Both the position numbers and the translations under genes were made by a program. A stretch of DNA of 64,000 nt from Anolis sagrei (Eukaryota > Chordata > Lepidosauria > Squamata > Anolidae), in the NCBI RefSeq assembly GCF_037176765.1, contig NC_090023.1:8604042-8668041 (forward strand), written 5' to 3'. Positions 33,401-43,496 of this stretch are shown piece by piece; position 1 is the first letter of the stretch, and each line of letters opens with the position of its first letter. The notes under the pieces are model-generated. The model saw only the letters and a program-made list of their open reading frames with translations. It was not told the DNA's origin and searched no databases.

Positions 33401-36400
33401 GCAAGTCCCAGAACACCAATCTAACTCGATGTATATGATTTTCAAGCAGTCCAGGGAGGCTTAAAAGCACGGGGTTAGGCACGCATGGAAGACGACAGAG
33501 TTTGCTACAAAATGCAAAAGCTTAAATGTCTTCCTATTGCAGGGAAAGTCAAGCCAATTAGCTTCAGATAATAAATCGCAGAAAATGTACTTTGTTTGAT
33601 ATGCCATTCCAGTTAAAGAAGTCCATTTGTAACATGAGTAAGACTCAAAAATCATAACCATATTGCTCTTTATAGAGCATACCTGAACCACTGTAACAGA
33701 GCCAGGGGCCAAGTTCACAACCATAGACCAATTCTCCCACAGGTTTGTACGCTTCCAAAAGGACTAAAACATGAAAAAAAAGGAGACACACATTTTGCTT
33801 TCATATAAAAGCACACACCATATATATTCGAGTACTGGACTATTACAAAAGAGAGCTACCTACCTATTCCTTCCCCTCTTTTTCTTCCCCTTTATCTCCT
33901 TTCTTCCTTCTCTACCTCTTTCTTTCATTCCTTATTTCACTCTTTGGTTTCATCCTTCCTCCTCTCCTTCCTTCCCTCCCCCTTTCTCTACTTCTTCATT
34001 TGTCTCATGTCTTCCTTCACTGTTTTCTTGCTTCTTTCACTTTTTATTTCCTTTTCCCTTCCTTCCTTCTTTACCTCTTTCCTGCCTTTCCTTTCATTTC
34101 TACGGGGCGTTGGGGTGGATGAGAGAATGAGGAGGAGGAGGAGGAGGAGGAGGAGAAATTGTTCATCTGGAGAGCACTGTGAACCCAAACAAAGATGGGT
34201 CGGGACCAAACTTGGGAGGAATCCTCAATATGCCCAAAGGTGAATTCTGGTGGAAATTGGGGGAAATTTGACCTTGGGAGCTCCTTCGATGTCCAGCTCA
34301 CCTGGAACTGAACTGAGCTCACCCTTCCTTCCTTCCTTCCTTCCTTCCTTCCTTCCTTCCTTCCTTCCTTCCTTCGTCCACAGCACACTCTGCTCTTTTA
34401 GGGGCGAGGCTTACTGGAGCCCCTTGATGGCGGCTCCAAAGGGGAGAGCTGAAGACAGAGGAAGAAGGGAAGGAGGAATGATAGAAGGGAGGGAAGAAAG
34501 GAAAGAGGAAAGAGAGAAGGAAAGAGGGGAAGGATGAGTGAAAGAGGGAGGGAGGAGAGGAGGCAGGGAAGGCACGGAGAAAATGGGGGAAGAGAGAAGG
34601 AAGGGAGAGAAGGAGGAGGGAGAGAGCCAAGGCTGACTCCAGGCCATTGCCGGCACAGGCTCCGCCACGTGGAGCTCTCCTGTGTGTGCAAGTATGCATG
34701 CCCAGTGGTATCTTCTCCTTTTTTAGGATTTGCAAGTTCTTTTTTTTTGTTTTTTATTATTGATGGTCACACCTTGTAGGGTGAGGAGTTTTGTTGCCAA
34801 ATTTGGTGGGTATTGGCCCAGCGGTTCTTTTGTTTTTAAGCCACTCATTATGACATGAGCATTTTTATATATATAAATAAGCTGGCCTGAATATAAGCCG
34901 AGGCATCTATTTTTAGCACAGAAAACTGTGAAAACGTTATCATCTCGAGTATAAGTCGAGTGTGTGAAATGCCGAAACGACTGGTAAATTTCAAAATAAA
35001 AATAGATACCAAGAAAATTACATTGAGGCACCAGTAGGTCAAATGTTTTCGAATATTTACATAAAACTATAATTTAAGATAAGACTGTCCAACTCTGATT
35101 AAACCATTGTTCTAACCTTCTTCAATGTAAATGTGCTTATGTCTCCTTCCAATATTAAAGAGAGTAAAATAATAAATGTAATAACAACAATATTAGAGTA
35201 AAATAATAAATGTAACAATAACAATAATAAATGGAGTAAAATAATAAATGTAATAACAATAATAATAAAGTAAAACAACAACAATAATAATAATAATAAC
35301 AACAACAAAGTAAAATAATAAATACCGTATATACTCGAGTATAAGCCGACCCAAACAAAAGCCGAAGCACCTTATCTGACCTACAAGAAGCACTGCCTGA
35401 ACATCAAGCAAAAAGTGGGCGCTAGAAACAACATCACACAAAAGCTGACTGGCACAACCTGGGGATCACAACCAGACACAGTGAAGACATCTGCCCTTGC
35501 GCTATGCTACTCTGCTGCTGAGTATGCATGCCCAGTGTGGAACACATCTCACCACGCTAAAACAGTGGATGTGGCTCTTAATGAGACATGCCACATTATC
35601 ACAGGGTGTCTGCGCCCTACACCACTAGAGAAATTACACTGCTTAGCCGGTATTGCACCACCTGACATCCACCGGGAAGTAGCTGCCAATAGTGAAAGGA
35701 CCAAGGCAGAGACATCTCCAGCTCATCCCCTGTTTGGGTATCAGCCAGCACGTCAGCGACTTAAATCAAGACATAGTTTTCTTAGATCTACAAAGACACT
35801 CGCTGGAACACCCCAGCAAGCGAGAGTCCAAAAGTGGCAGGCCCAAACCCAGCACCTCAATCCATGGGTGATACCAGATGAGAGACTCCCCCCCCTGGGC
35901 ACTCAGAAGACTGGGCGACTTGGAAGGCGCTGAACAGACTGCGCTCGGGCACCACGAGATGCAGAGCCAACCTTCAGAAATGGGGCCACAAAGTGGAATC
36001 CTCGACATGCGAGTGTGGAGAGGAGTAAACCACTGACCACCTGCTGCAATGCACCCTAAGCCCCGTCACATGCACAATGGAGGACCTTCTTGTGGCAACA
36101 CCAGAGGCACTCCAGGTGGCCAGATACTGGCCAAAGGACATTTAATCAACTATCAAGTCTGCAAAATCTGTGTGTTTTCTTTTTCTTTTTAATCTGTGTG
36201 TTTGTTTTGTTCTGTTAGAACTGTAATACAATGATATGGTTGCTGATGACACAATAAATAAAATACCTTATTTTACAAAAAAAACCTGGGAAAACATATT
36301 GACTCAAGTATAAGCCAAGGGTGGGAAATGCAGCCACTACTGGTAAATTTCAAAATAAAAATAGATACCGATAAAATTACATTAATTGAGGCATCAGGAG

Positions 36401-36791
36401 GTGAAATGTTTTTGAATATTTACATAAAACTGTAATAAGACTTCCCAACTCTGATTAAATCATTATTCTAACCTTCTTCAATGTAAATGTACTTACATAT
36501 CCTTCCAACAATAATAGAGTAAAATAATAAATGTAATAATAATAATAATAATAAATTAAAATAGTGGAAATGCAATAATAAATGTAATAATAGAGTAAAA
36601 TAATAAATGTAATAATAGAGTAAAATAATAAATGTAATAATAATCATAAATAGTGTAAAATAATAAATGTAATAATAATAATAGGGTAAAATACTGTAAA
36701 TGTAATAGTAATAGAGTAAAATAAAACATGAAATAAAACTAATATGCTAATAATACTAATAACAGAGTGAAATAATCAATAACCTTGACTC

Positions 36792-36823
<32 letters not shown>

Positions 36824-39800
36824 TTATTTGTACCCCGCTAGCATCTCCCGAAGGACTCGATGCGGCTTACACAGGCCGAAGCCTCAAAACACAATACAAT
36901 AGAAAACATAACACAACAATAACAAAGCAAATCAAAACAATAAGCAAAATAACGGCAATGGCGATACATCAAGACATTATTAAAAACTGGTTCGGCCGGC
37001 GCAATGGGGTACAAGGGTTAAAAGTGCTGAAATGGTAGGAGGCACGTCGGATTAAAAGTGCGGTGTGCAGCAGCGATTAGTTATGTTAAGGTGCTACTAG
37101 GACTTGGGTGAGAATTCCTAGTCTGAAAAGGCACAACGGAACAGCCAAGTTTTTAAATTCCTTCTAAAGACAGCTAGAGTAGGGGCCTGTCGGAGATCTT
37201 TTGGAAGGGTGTTCCAAAGTCGGGGGGCCGCTACAGAGAAGGCCCTGTCCCGTGTCCCCACCAAACGCGCTTGCGATGTAGGTGGGATCACGAGCAGGGC
37301 CTCCCCAGATGACTGGAGCGAGCGTGTGGGTTCGTAGATGGTAATGCGGTCACGCAGGTAGGGTGGTCCCAAACCGTTCAGGGCTTTGTAGGTGAGCACC
37401 TGCACCTTGAATTGGGCCCGGAAAATAAATGGCAGCCAGTGGAGCTCCTTGAACAAGAGGGTTGACCTCTCTTGATAATGAGCCCCGGTTAGCATCCTGG
37501 CTGCTGCCCGCTGGACCAATTGAAGTTTCCGAGCCGTCTTCAAGGGCAGCCCCACGTAGAGCGCATTGCAGTAGTCCATTCTAGAGGTGACCAAGGCGTG
37601 GACCACCCCGGCCAGATCAGCCTTCACGAGGTATGGTCGCAGTTGGCGCACAAGTCTGAGTTGCGCAAAGGCCCTCCCGGATACCGCCGACACCTGAGCC
37701 TCAAGTGTAAGCGAAGAATCCAAGAGGACACCCAAACTGCGGACCTGTGGCTTTAGGGGGAGTGTAACCCCGTCCAACACTCTACTATAAGCTGAGGGTG
37801 GGAAATGCAGCAGCTACTGGTAAATTTCAAAATAAAAATAGATACTGATAAAATTATATTAATTGAGGCATCAGGAGGTGAAATGTTTTTGAATATTTAC
37901 ATAAAACTGTAATTTGAGATAAGACTTCCCAACTCTGATTAAATCATTATTCTAACCATCTTCAATGTAAATGTACTTACGTATCCTTCCAACAATAATA
38001 GAGAAAAATAATAAATATAATAATAATAATAAAGTAAAATAGTGGAAATGCAATAATAAATGTAATAATAGAGTAAAATAATAAATGCCATAATAAAGAA
38101 AAATAATAAATGTAATAATAATCATAAATAGTGTAAAATAATAAATGTAATAATAATAATAATAGGGTAAAATACTGTAAATGTAATAATAATAGAGTAA
38201 AATACATGAAATAAAACTAATATGCTAATAATAATATTAATAACAGAGTAAAATAATCAATAACCTTGACTCAAGTATAAGCACTCTGATGAAATCATTA
38301 TTCTAACCTTCTTCAATGTAAACGTACTTACATATCCTTCCAACAATAATAGAGTAAAATAATAAATGTAATAATAATAATAATAATAAAGTAAAATAGT
38401 GGAAATGCAATAATAAATGTAATAATAGAGTAAAATAATAAATGCCATAATACAGTAAAATAATAAATGTAATAATAGAGTAAAATAATAAATGTAAAAA
38501 TAGAATAAAATAATACATGCCATAATAAAGTAAAATAATAAATGTAATAATAATCATAAATAGTGTAAAATAATATATCTAATAATAATAATAGGGTAAA
38601 ATACTGTAAATGTAATAATAATAGAGTAAAATAATACATGAAATAAAACTAATATGCTAATAATAATACTAATAACAGAGTAAAATAATCAATCACCTTG
38701 ACTCGAGTATAAGTCGAGGGTGGGAAATGCAGCCACTACTGGTAAATTTCAAAATAAAAAAAGATACTGATAAAATTACATTAATTGAGGCATCAGGAGG
38801 TGAAATGTTTTTGAATATTTACATAAAACTGTAATTTGAGATAAGACTTCCCAACTCTGATTAAATCATTATTCTAACTTTCTTCAATGTAAACGTACTT
38901 ACATATCCTTCCAACAATAATAGAGTAAAATAATAAATGTAATAATAATAATAATAATAATAAAGTAAAATAGTGGAAATGCAATAATAAATGTAATAAT
39001 AGAGTAAAATAATAAATGTAATAATAGAATAAAATAATAAATGCCATAATAAAGTAAAATAATAAATGTAATAATAATAATAATAATAATAATAGAGTAA
39101 AATACTGTAAATATAATAATAATAGAGTAAAATAATACATGAAATAAAACTAATATGCTAATAATAATACTAGAGTAAAATAATCAATAACCTTGACTCG
39201 AATATAAGCTGAGGGGAGCTTTTTCAACCTAAAAAGGGGGCTGAAAAATTAGGCTTATACTCGAGTGTATACAATAGTTAGAGCACAAGATAGGCCCTCT
39301 CTCCTATACAATTTGGCCTGAAAGCAATTTATTTGCATTCATTGTAGCCGTGATGGTTTTACTGGTTCCAGTTTGATTTGAAGTTGGTCAGATGGCATAG
39401 GTCACTTACACTTCTACATATCATCGAAGTCTCAAAGTGATTTGCGCAGAGCCTGTAATGCTTGTTGAGTTGGTCGGGCGTCTTATCTTCCAGGTCGGCC
39501 CTTCGGCAGTTCTCCACCCACCGCTGACATCTGCAAGAGAGAGAGAGAGTTTTCGTCCATTAAAAATGGGTAAATTGGGGCAAAAAAAGGCTCAAGAGCA
39601 GCTTACAAGATATATATATCATAGAATCAAAGAGTTGGAAGAGACCTCATGGGCCATCCAGTCCAACCCCATTCTGCCAAGAAGCAGGAATATTGCATTC
39701 AAATCACCCCTGACAGATGGCCATCCAGCCTCTGTTTAAAAGCTTCCAAAGAAGGAGCCTCCACCACACTCCGGGGCAGAGAGTTCCACTGCTGAACGGC

Positions 39801-41808
39801 TCTCACAGTCAGGAAGTTCTTCCTCATGTTCAGATGGAATCTCCTCTCTTGTAGTTTGAAGCCATTGTTCCATTGCGTCCTAGTCTCCATGGAAGCAGAA
39901 AACAAGCTTGCTCCCTCCTCCCTGTGGCTTTCTCTCATATATTTATACATGGCTATCATATCTCCTCTCAGCCTTCTCTTCTGAAGGCTAAACATGCCCA
40001 GCTCCTTAAGCCGCTCCTCATAGGGCTTGTTCTCCAGACCCTTGATTATTTGAGTCGCCCTCCTCTGGACACATTCCAGCTTGTCAATATCTCTCTTGAA
40101 TTGTGGGGCCCAGAATTGGACACAATATTCCAGATGTGGTCTAACCAAAGCAGAATAGAGCATGGGTAGCATGACTTCCCTAGATCTAGACACTATGCTC
40201 CTATTGATGCAGGACAAAATCCCATTGGCTTTGTTTTGCCACCACATCACATTCCTGGCTCATGTTTAACCTGTTGTCCATGAGGACTCCAAGATCTTTT
40301 TCACACGTACTGCTCTCAAGCCAGGCATCGTCCCCCATTCTGTCTCTTTGCATTTCGTTTTTTCTGCCAAAGTGGAGTATCTTGCATTTGTCACTGTTGA
40401 ACTTCATTTTGTTAGTTTTCGCCAATCATCTCTCTAATCTGTCAAGATCGTTTTGAATTCTGCTCCTGTCCTCTGGAGTATTGGCACTCCCTCCCAATTT
40501 GGTCCCGTCTGCAAACTTGGTGATCCTGCCTTCTAGCCCTTCATCTAAGTCATTAATAAAGATGTTGAACAGGAAGGAAACTTGAGGCACTCCACTCGTT
40601 ACTTCTTTCCAGGATGAAAAGGAAGCATTGGGGAGAATCACCCTCTGGGTTCGTCCATTAAACCAATTACAGATCCACCTCACCGTAGTTTTGCCGAGCC
40701 CACATTGGACTAGTTTCCTTGCCAGAAGGTCGTGGGGGATCTTGTCAAAGGCCTAGAGATGGGTGTCATCTGCATACGTGTGTCACCGCACTCCAAAACT
40801 CCTAATCTGCAGCCATGTAACAACTCAATAGGAATGGGATCCGAACCCGGAATAGGCACTGCGTAACATCTTCTCCTTCTAACAAACACATTTTCCTGCC
40901 AAACTCTAGTTTGCAGCCATGTAATGTGCGAATAGGAAAACCTGAACCCAGGTCAGGAATTGAAGAGCACTTGAATTGCTTTCCTCCTTTTTTTCCACCC
41001 TGGAGATTTGAAGCTACTCTTTTTCCTAACTCAAGTGTTTCCTTTGCAAACACGCATTTGCATCCCTGTCACGTGTGAATACATGAACCCGGGTCAGGCA
41101 CTCAATAACAGTATCAAGCCTTTTCCTTCTCCCTAACTCCATTTTCAGTGTTTCCCTAACAAACACGCATTTGCATCCCTGTCACGTGTGAATACATGAA
41201 CCCGGGTCGGGCGCTCAATAACAATATCAAGTCTTTTCCTAACTCCATTTTCTGTGTTTCCCAAACAAACACGCATTTGCATCCCCCTCATGTGTGAATC
41301 AAGATAGGGCGCTAAATAACACTATCAACAAGTCTTTTCCTTCTCCCTAACTCCACTTTGCGTGTTTCCCCAGCAAACACGCATCTGCATCCCCGTCACG
41401 TGTGAATGGGGATACATATGAATCAAGGTCTGGCTCTGAATAATGGTATTCACAAATCTTTCCTTTCTCCCCAACTCCATTTTGCGTGTTTCCCCAGCAA
41501 ACACGCATGTTTAAACACGTAACGTGTGAATACGGGTGCCGAACCCAGGTCAAGGCCAAAGCAATAGCTTTTCTGCATTCCCCCCGCGTTGGGATCCTTC
41601 CCCACTAAGTTTCTTCCCCCTAACACGCGTGTTTCCTGCCAAACACGCATCGTAACGTGTGAATGCGGGTTTGGAGAGTGGGGAATGACTAATTTCTCGG
41701 TTTTCCTGCCTGAACTGACCGGACGGGGTCCCTGGGGAAGCGGAAGAAGGCCAGGTCGGCGGAAGTGCTCTTGCGGGTGCAGTTCGGGGCCGCGCAGAAG
41801 TTAGGCAT
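25541..41808 (-). CDS. THAP12: THAP12 (PRKRIR, p52rIPK), complete five-exon coding region
   Basis: Host gene assembled from five minus-strand exons: 41808-41720, 39530-39410, 30342-30235, 29962-29926 and 27480-25541. Coding length is 2295 nt, giving 764 aa; human THAP12 is about 761 aa. Residues 1-86 form a THAP zinc finger of C2CH type (C5, C10, C58, H61), with W34 and the AVPTIF box at 81-86. Exon 5 encodes an acidic linker and then the hAT-transposase-like body and dimerisation region ([18 protein letters not shown] and the [19 protein letters not shown] stretch). Known of the family: THAP12 is a domesticated transposase-type nuclear protein reported to bind the PKR inhibitor p58IPK (DNAJC3). 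All introns are GT-AG and phases agree. No frameshift or stop was seen. The 3' UTR end was not located. Gene identity is very secure from remembered similarity to the human protein. Confidence 0.96.
27712..28290 (+). mobile_element. L2 LINE 3' end in THAP12 intron 4
   Basis: Matches the L2 C-terminus ([17 protein letters not shown] in one frame, ERWPF and following in another) and the 3' UTR ending aagccgcaccgagtcccttg. Antisense to THAP12. Confidence 0.8.
28291..28532 (-). repeat. TIR element end with (ATT)n
   Basis: cggcttacacttgagtcaaa is a diverged form of the TIR element tip described at 30,661 and 39,240. An impure (TTATTATT)n stretch follows. Confidence 0.55.
28533..29580 (-). mobile_element. 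CR1 LINE, young 5'-truncated copy in THAP12 intron 4
   Basis: A 238-aa open minus frame (28,628-29,344) from [20 protein letters not shown] to [10 protein letters not shown]; a second frame (29,345-29,560) holds the upstream RT part, so at least one frame break. Same strand as THAP12. The reverse tail is at 28,533-28,560. Confidence 0.92.
29581..29675. repeat. (ATA)n/(ATT)n microsatellite
   Basis: An inverted run of ATA then ATT triplets, able to fold as a hairpin. It sits between the CR1 and the PLE palindrome. Confidence 0.85.
29676..29900. mobile_element. Palindromic PLE insertion in THAP12 intron 4
   Basis: The left arm begins gggttgttgtaggatttttc and the right arm ends gattccagccatgaaaacct then tcgacaatac. 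The hammerhead-like core is present in both orientations. It ends only about 25 bp from exon 4. Confidence 0.85.
29926..29962 (-). CDS. THAP12: THAP12 exon 4 (37-nt micro-exon)
   Basis: A very short exon encoding [12 protein letters not shown] plus one base. The acceptor is CCCTCTCCAG and the donor GTAAGT. Human THAP12 has SEDEIRTLKQKK at the same place, which confirms the call. A PLE palindrome starts about 25 bp downstream of the donor in intron 4, so the exon is closely hemmed in by repeats. Confidence 0.93.
30235..30342 (-). CDS. THAP12: THAP12 exon 3
   Basis: This exon is 108 nt, in phase 0 on both sides. The acceptor is CTTTTGCAG and the donor GTAGGT. It encodes [20 protein letters not shown] and onward to KRIKEL. 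It contains the AVPTIF motif that closes the THAP domain and a basic tail (RSRHRKRIK). Confidence 0.95.
30661..32180 (+). mobile_element. TIR element with expanded ATA/AAAT arrays, carrying nested repeats
   Basis: Starts accgtacatactcgagtata then gccgacccgaatataagctg. Most of 31,190-32,180 is an imperfect aataataaatgtaataataa array. Nested inside are a hAT-like body piece (30,880-31,030), an L2 scrap (31,048-31,170, minus) and a SINE part (31,315-31,495). The long Ile/Tyr/Leu minus frames are microsatellite artefacts. Confidence 0.6.
31315..31495 (+). mobile_element. tRNA-derived SINE 3' part
   Basis: Has gcggggacatgagagaagcc, ggcgtcccctgggcaatgtc and gtttctgaagtcgctcctga, the body and end of the SINE at 13,793. 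Confidence 0.6.
32181..32500 (-). mobile_element. CR1 LINE with internal deletion
   Basis: The reverse CR1 3' tail (agagttggaagagacccaag) is followed directly by the N-terminal RT linker. In reverse this reads [20 protein letters not shown] and SPGPDELH. The middle of the ORF is absent. Confidence 0.6.
32535..33206 (+). mobile_element. RTE-BovB LINE 3' part in THAP12 intron 2
   Basis: Encodes [40 protein letters not shown] and [20 protein letters not shown]. An in-frame TGA replaces CGA at KRKRG|. It ends with gaacgaatgaacaacaacaa, the BovB terminus. Antisense to THAP12. Confidence 0.92.
33210..33830. other. Unassigned THAP12 intron 2 sequence
   Basis: No gene or familiar repeat recognised; moderate complexity. 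Confidence 0.5.
33835..34625 (+). repeat. Pyrimidine-rich, (GGA)n, (CCTT)n and purine-rich tracts
   Basis: 33,850-34,100 is T/C-rich, 34,124-34,153 is (GGA)n, 34,320-34,376 is (CCTT)n and 34,440-34,625 is G/A-rich. A hAT-like body fragment (gaccaaacttgggaggaatc) lies at 34,155-34,285. Long Ser/Leu/Lys/Glu frames are artefacts. Confidence 0.9.
34870..35375 (+). mobile_element. TIR element copies with (ATA)n
   Basis: One copy at about 34,878-35,325 (cctgaatataagccgaggca, atctcgagtataagtcgagt, ttcaatgtaaatgtgcttat). A new start accgtatatactcgagtata lies at about 35,324 and is cut by the LINE at 35,376. Confidence 0.6.
35376..36262 (+). mobile_element. Jockey-superfamily LINE 3' part (Vingi-like?), inserted in the TIR element
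   Basis: A 172-aa open frame (35,415-35,933) with [20 protein letters not shown] and [20 protein letters not shown], then a frame change into [15 protein letters not shown]-type sequence homologous to 2,230-2,655. It ends in acacaataaataaaatacct. The interrupted TIR element resumes at about 36,263 (cttattttacaaaaaaaacc). Clade uncertain. Confidence 0.6.
36263..39272. repeat. Amplified TIR-element array with ATA triplets
   Basis: The module gggtgggaaatgcagc, aattgaggcatcaggaggtg, ttcaatgtaaatgtacttac plus ATA/GTAAAATA arrays recurs at about 36,310, 37,795 and 38,715; the downstream part alone recurs at about 38,285. The array closes with aggcttatactcgagtgtat at 39,242-39,261, the inverse of the 5' tip. 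A young L2 sits inside at 36,783-37,782. Confidence 0.75.
36783..37782 (-). mobile_element. Young L2 LINE, 5'-truncated, in THAP12 intron 2
   Basis: An open 220-aa minus frame (37,780-37,118) differs from residues of the intact L2 at 59,950 at only about five or six positions. The 3' UTR and (ATT)n tail follow in reverse (36,783-37,117). Same strand as THAP12. Near-identity indicates recent insertion. Confidence 0.93.
39410..39530 (-). CDS. THAP12: THAP12 exon 2
   Basis: This exon is 121 nt long. The acceptor reads TCTCTTGCAG and the donor GTAAGT. It encodes [20 protein letters not shown] and onward to [14 protein letters not shown], giving the second pair of zinc ligands (C58, H61) and the invariant tryptophan of the THAP fold. 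It enters in phase 2 and leaves in phase 0. A CR1 LINE sits only about 90 bp upstream of it in intron 1 (39,616 onward). Confidence 0.95.
39616..40757 (-). mobile_element. CR1 LINE, long young copy in THAP12 intron 1
   Basis: Minus frames 40,250-39,699 ([20 protein letters not shown] through [10 protein letters not shown]), 40,425-40,201 and 40,683-40,426 ([20 protein letters not shown]) cover the RT C-terminal half. The tail is at 39,618-39,640. Frame breaks separate the three parts. Confidence 0.92.
40790..41680. repeat. Tandem repeat of about 105-125 bp in THAP12 intron 1
   Basis: Seven or so diverged units share aacacgcatttgcatccc, tcacgtgtgaatacatgaac, ccgggtc and cttctccctaactccatttt. 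Octamer-like ATTTGCAT occurs in three units (about 41,056, 41,169, 41,274). Palindromic E-boxes CACGTG lie at 41,070, 41,183 and 41,397. The array ends about 40 bp from the exon 1 donor. Confidence 0.85.
41720..41808 (-). CDS. THAP12: THAP12 exon 1 (coding part)
   Basis: The reading starts at ATG 41808-41806 with [10 protein letters not shown], the canonical THAP start containing the first two zinc ligands. It runs 89 nt and ends in a split arginine codon (CG|). The following bases on the minus strand, GTCAGT, are an acceptable donor. The ATG lies in the CpG-rich promoter block. The open frame continues upstream without a stop, but the start is fixed by family conservation. Confidence 0.95.
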
Positions 41809-41819
41809 CCTCGGCGCGG

Positions 41820-42010
41820 GAAGAAGCAGGCCTGCACCGGAGGGTGGTGACGTCACGGCGGGGAGCGCGCATGCGCCCTGAAAAAAAGACAGCGACGCCT
41901 CCCCGCCCTCCTCTCGCAGCCCGCCTTCCTGGTCTTGATGGCTCGCTCTAGAGTTCAAAGAGGAAAGGGAAAACGCGCCGCGCGCATAACTTCCGGGATC
42001 CGTGCGAAAG
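41820..42010 (-). promoter_or_regulatory. THAP12: THAP12 CpG-rich promoter and 5' UTR
   Basis: A CpG-rich block directly upstream of the THAP12 ATG. Visible motifs are a palindromic CRE TGACGTCA (41,848-41,855), a palindromic NRF1 site GCGCATGCGC (41,867-41,876) and an ETS/GABP site ACTTCCGGG (41,989-41,997). No TATA box is obvious. This is typical of a housekeeping promoter. The transcription start is inferred to lie within the block. Confidence 0.75.
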
Positions 42011-42076
42011 CGGCTGCTTTCACAGCAAAGCCAGCCAGCTGTCAAAAGCATTGATGCAGACTGACACCACTTCTGC

Positions 42077-43496
42077 TTTTCTATCACATTTATATTACAC
42101 TGTAGCATTCATGCAGTTTCATACCACTTCTATCTTCCTATCATATTTGTATTGCATTGAAATATTAGATATTTTATTGTATTTTTAGATTAGATATATT
42201 AGTTATCATGAATCTATACATATATTTACTGTATTATATGCATGTATAATATTATATGCATGTTTCAGCAGACTGAAAGCCAAAACCAAGGTCACAACAT
42301 CATCTGTTATAGAACTCCAGTATGCTGATGACAATGTCGTCTGTGCGCATACAGGAGAAGATCTACAAGCCACTCTAAACACCTTCACAGAAGCATACAC
42401 GAAGCTTGGCCTGTCACTGAACATCAAGAAAACCAAAGTGCTGTTCCAGCAGTCACCAGCCACCCCCTCTCCAATGCCAGTGATACAGCTTAATAGTGTA
42501 ACATTAGAAAATGTTAACCATTTCCGATCCCTTGGCAGCCACCTCTCCACCAAAGTCAACATCGACACCAAAATACAACACCGCCTGAGCTCTGCGAGTG
42601 CTGCATTTTTCTGAATGAAGCAGAGAGTGTTTGAGGACCGGGACATCCGTAGGGAGACCAAGGTACTTGTTTATAGAGCTATTGTCCTCCCAACCCTGCT
42701 CTATGCCTGTGAGACGTGGATTGTCTACAGACGTCACATTCAACTCCTGGAACGATTCCATCAGTGCTGCCTCCGGGAAATCCTGCAAATCTCTTGGGAA
42801 GACAGGCGGACAAACGTCAGCGTGCTGGAAGAAGCAAAGACTACCAGCATTGAAGCGATGGTCCTCTGCCACCAACTCCGCTGGACCGGCCACGTTGTCC
42901 GGATGCCCGACCACCGTCTCCCAAAGCACTTGCTCTATTCCGAACTCAAGAACGGAAAACGGAATGTTAGAGGACAGGAAAAGAGATTTAAAGATGGGCT
43001 CAAAGCCAGCCTTAAAAACTCTGGCATAGACACTGAGAACTGGGAAGCCCTGGCCCCTGAGCGCTCCTGCTGGAGGTCAGCTGTGACCAGCAGTGCTGCA
43101 GAATTCGAGGAGGCATGAGTGGAGGGCGAAAGAGAGAAACATGACAAGATGAAGGTGCATCAAGCCAACCCTGACACTGACAATGTGAAAACCATGACAT
43201 CTTAGATTTTGATTTACAAAACATTACTCCTGGAGAGAAGGAGTTAGGCAAGGACCTACAGATTTTGGTGCCCCCACTGTGGAAGAAGATGCAGAGCAAG
43301 AATAGGGCTCCACAGCCACATACGGACCCACAAGAATACTGGAAGACAATCATCCTCGGAAAGCGAGGGATCGCCTAAGTAAGTAAGTAAGTAGGTAAGT
43401 TTTCTATCACATTTCATAGAATCATAGATTCTATGATTCTATGATTCTATGTAAGTTTCTAAGTAAGTTTTCTATCACATTTATATTACACTGTAG
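42077..43496 (+). mobile_element. LINE 3' part with YADD and C2H2 finger (clade unresolved), flanked by direct repeats
   Basis: The RT motif QYADDNVVCAHT lies at 42,318 onward; then LSLNIKKTKVLFQQSP and the 167-aa frame 42,615-43,118 with ETKVLVYRAIVLPTLLYACE and CHQLRWTGHVVRMPDHRLPK. A stop precedes the latter. A third frame at about 43,266 has WCPHCGRRCRARIGLHSHIR, a C2H2-type finger. It ends in (TAAG)n. TTTTCTATCACATTT occurs before (42,077) and after (43,398 and 43,468). RTE- or R4-related by my memory. Confidence 0.65.

Noticed and set aside
34071-34779. Ser/Pro/Leu- and Lys/Glu/Arg-rich frames
   Set aside because: Derived from the CCTT, GGA and GAAGG tracts.
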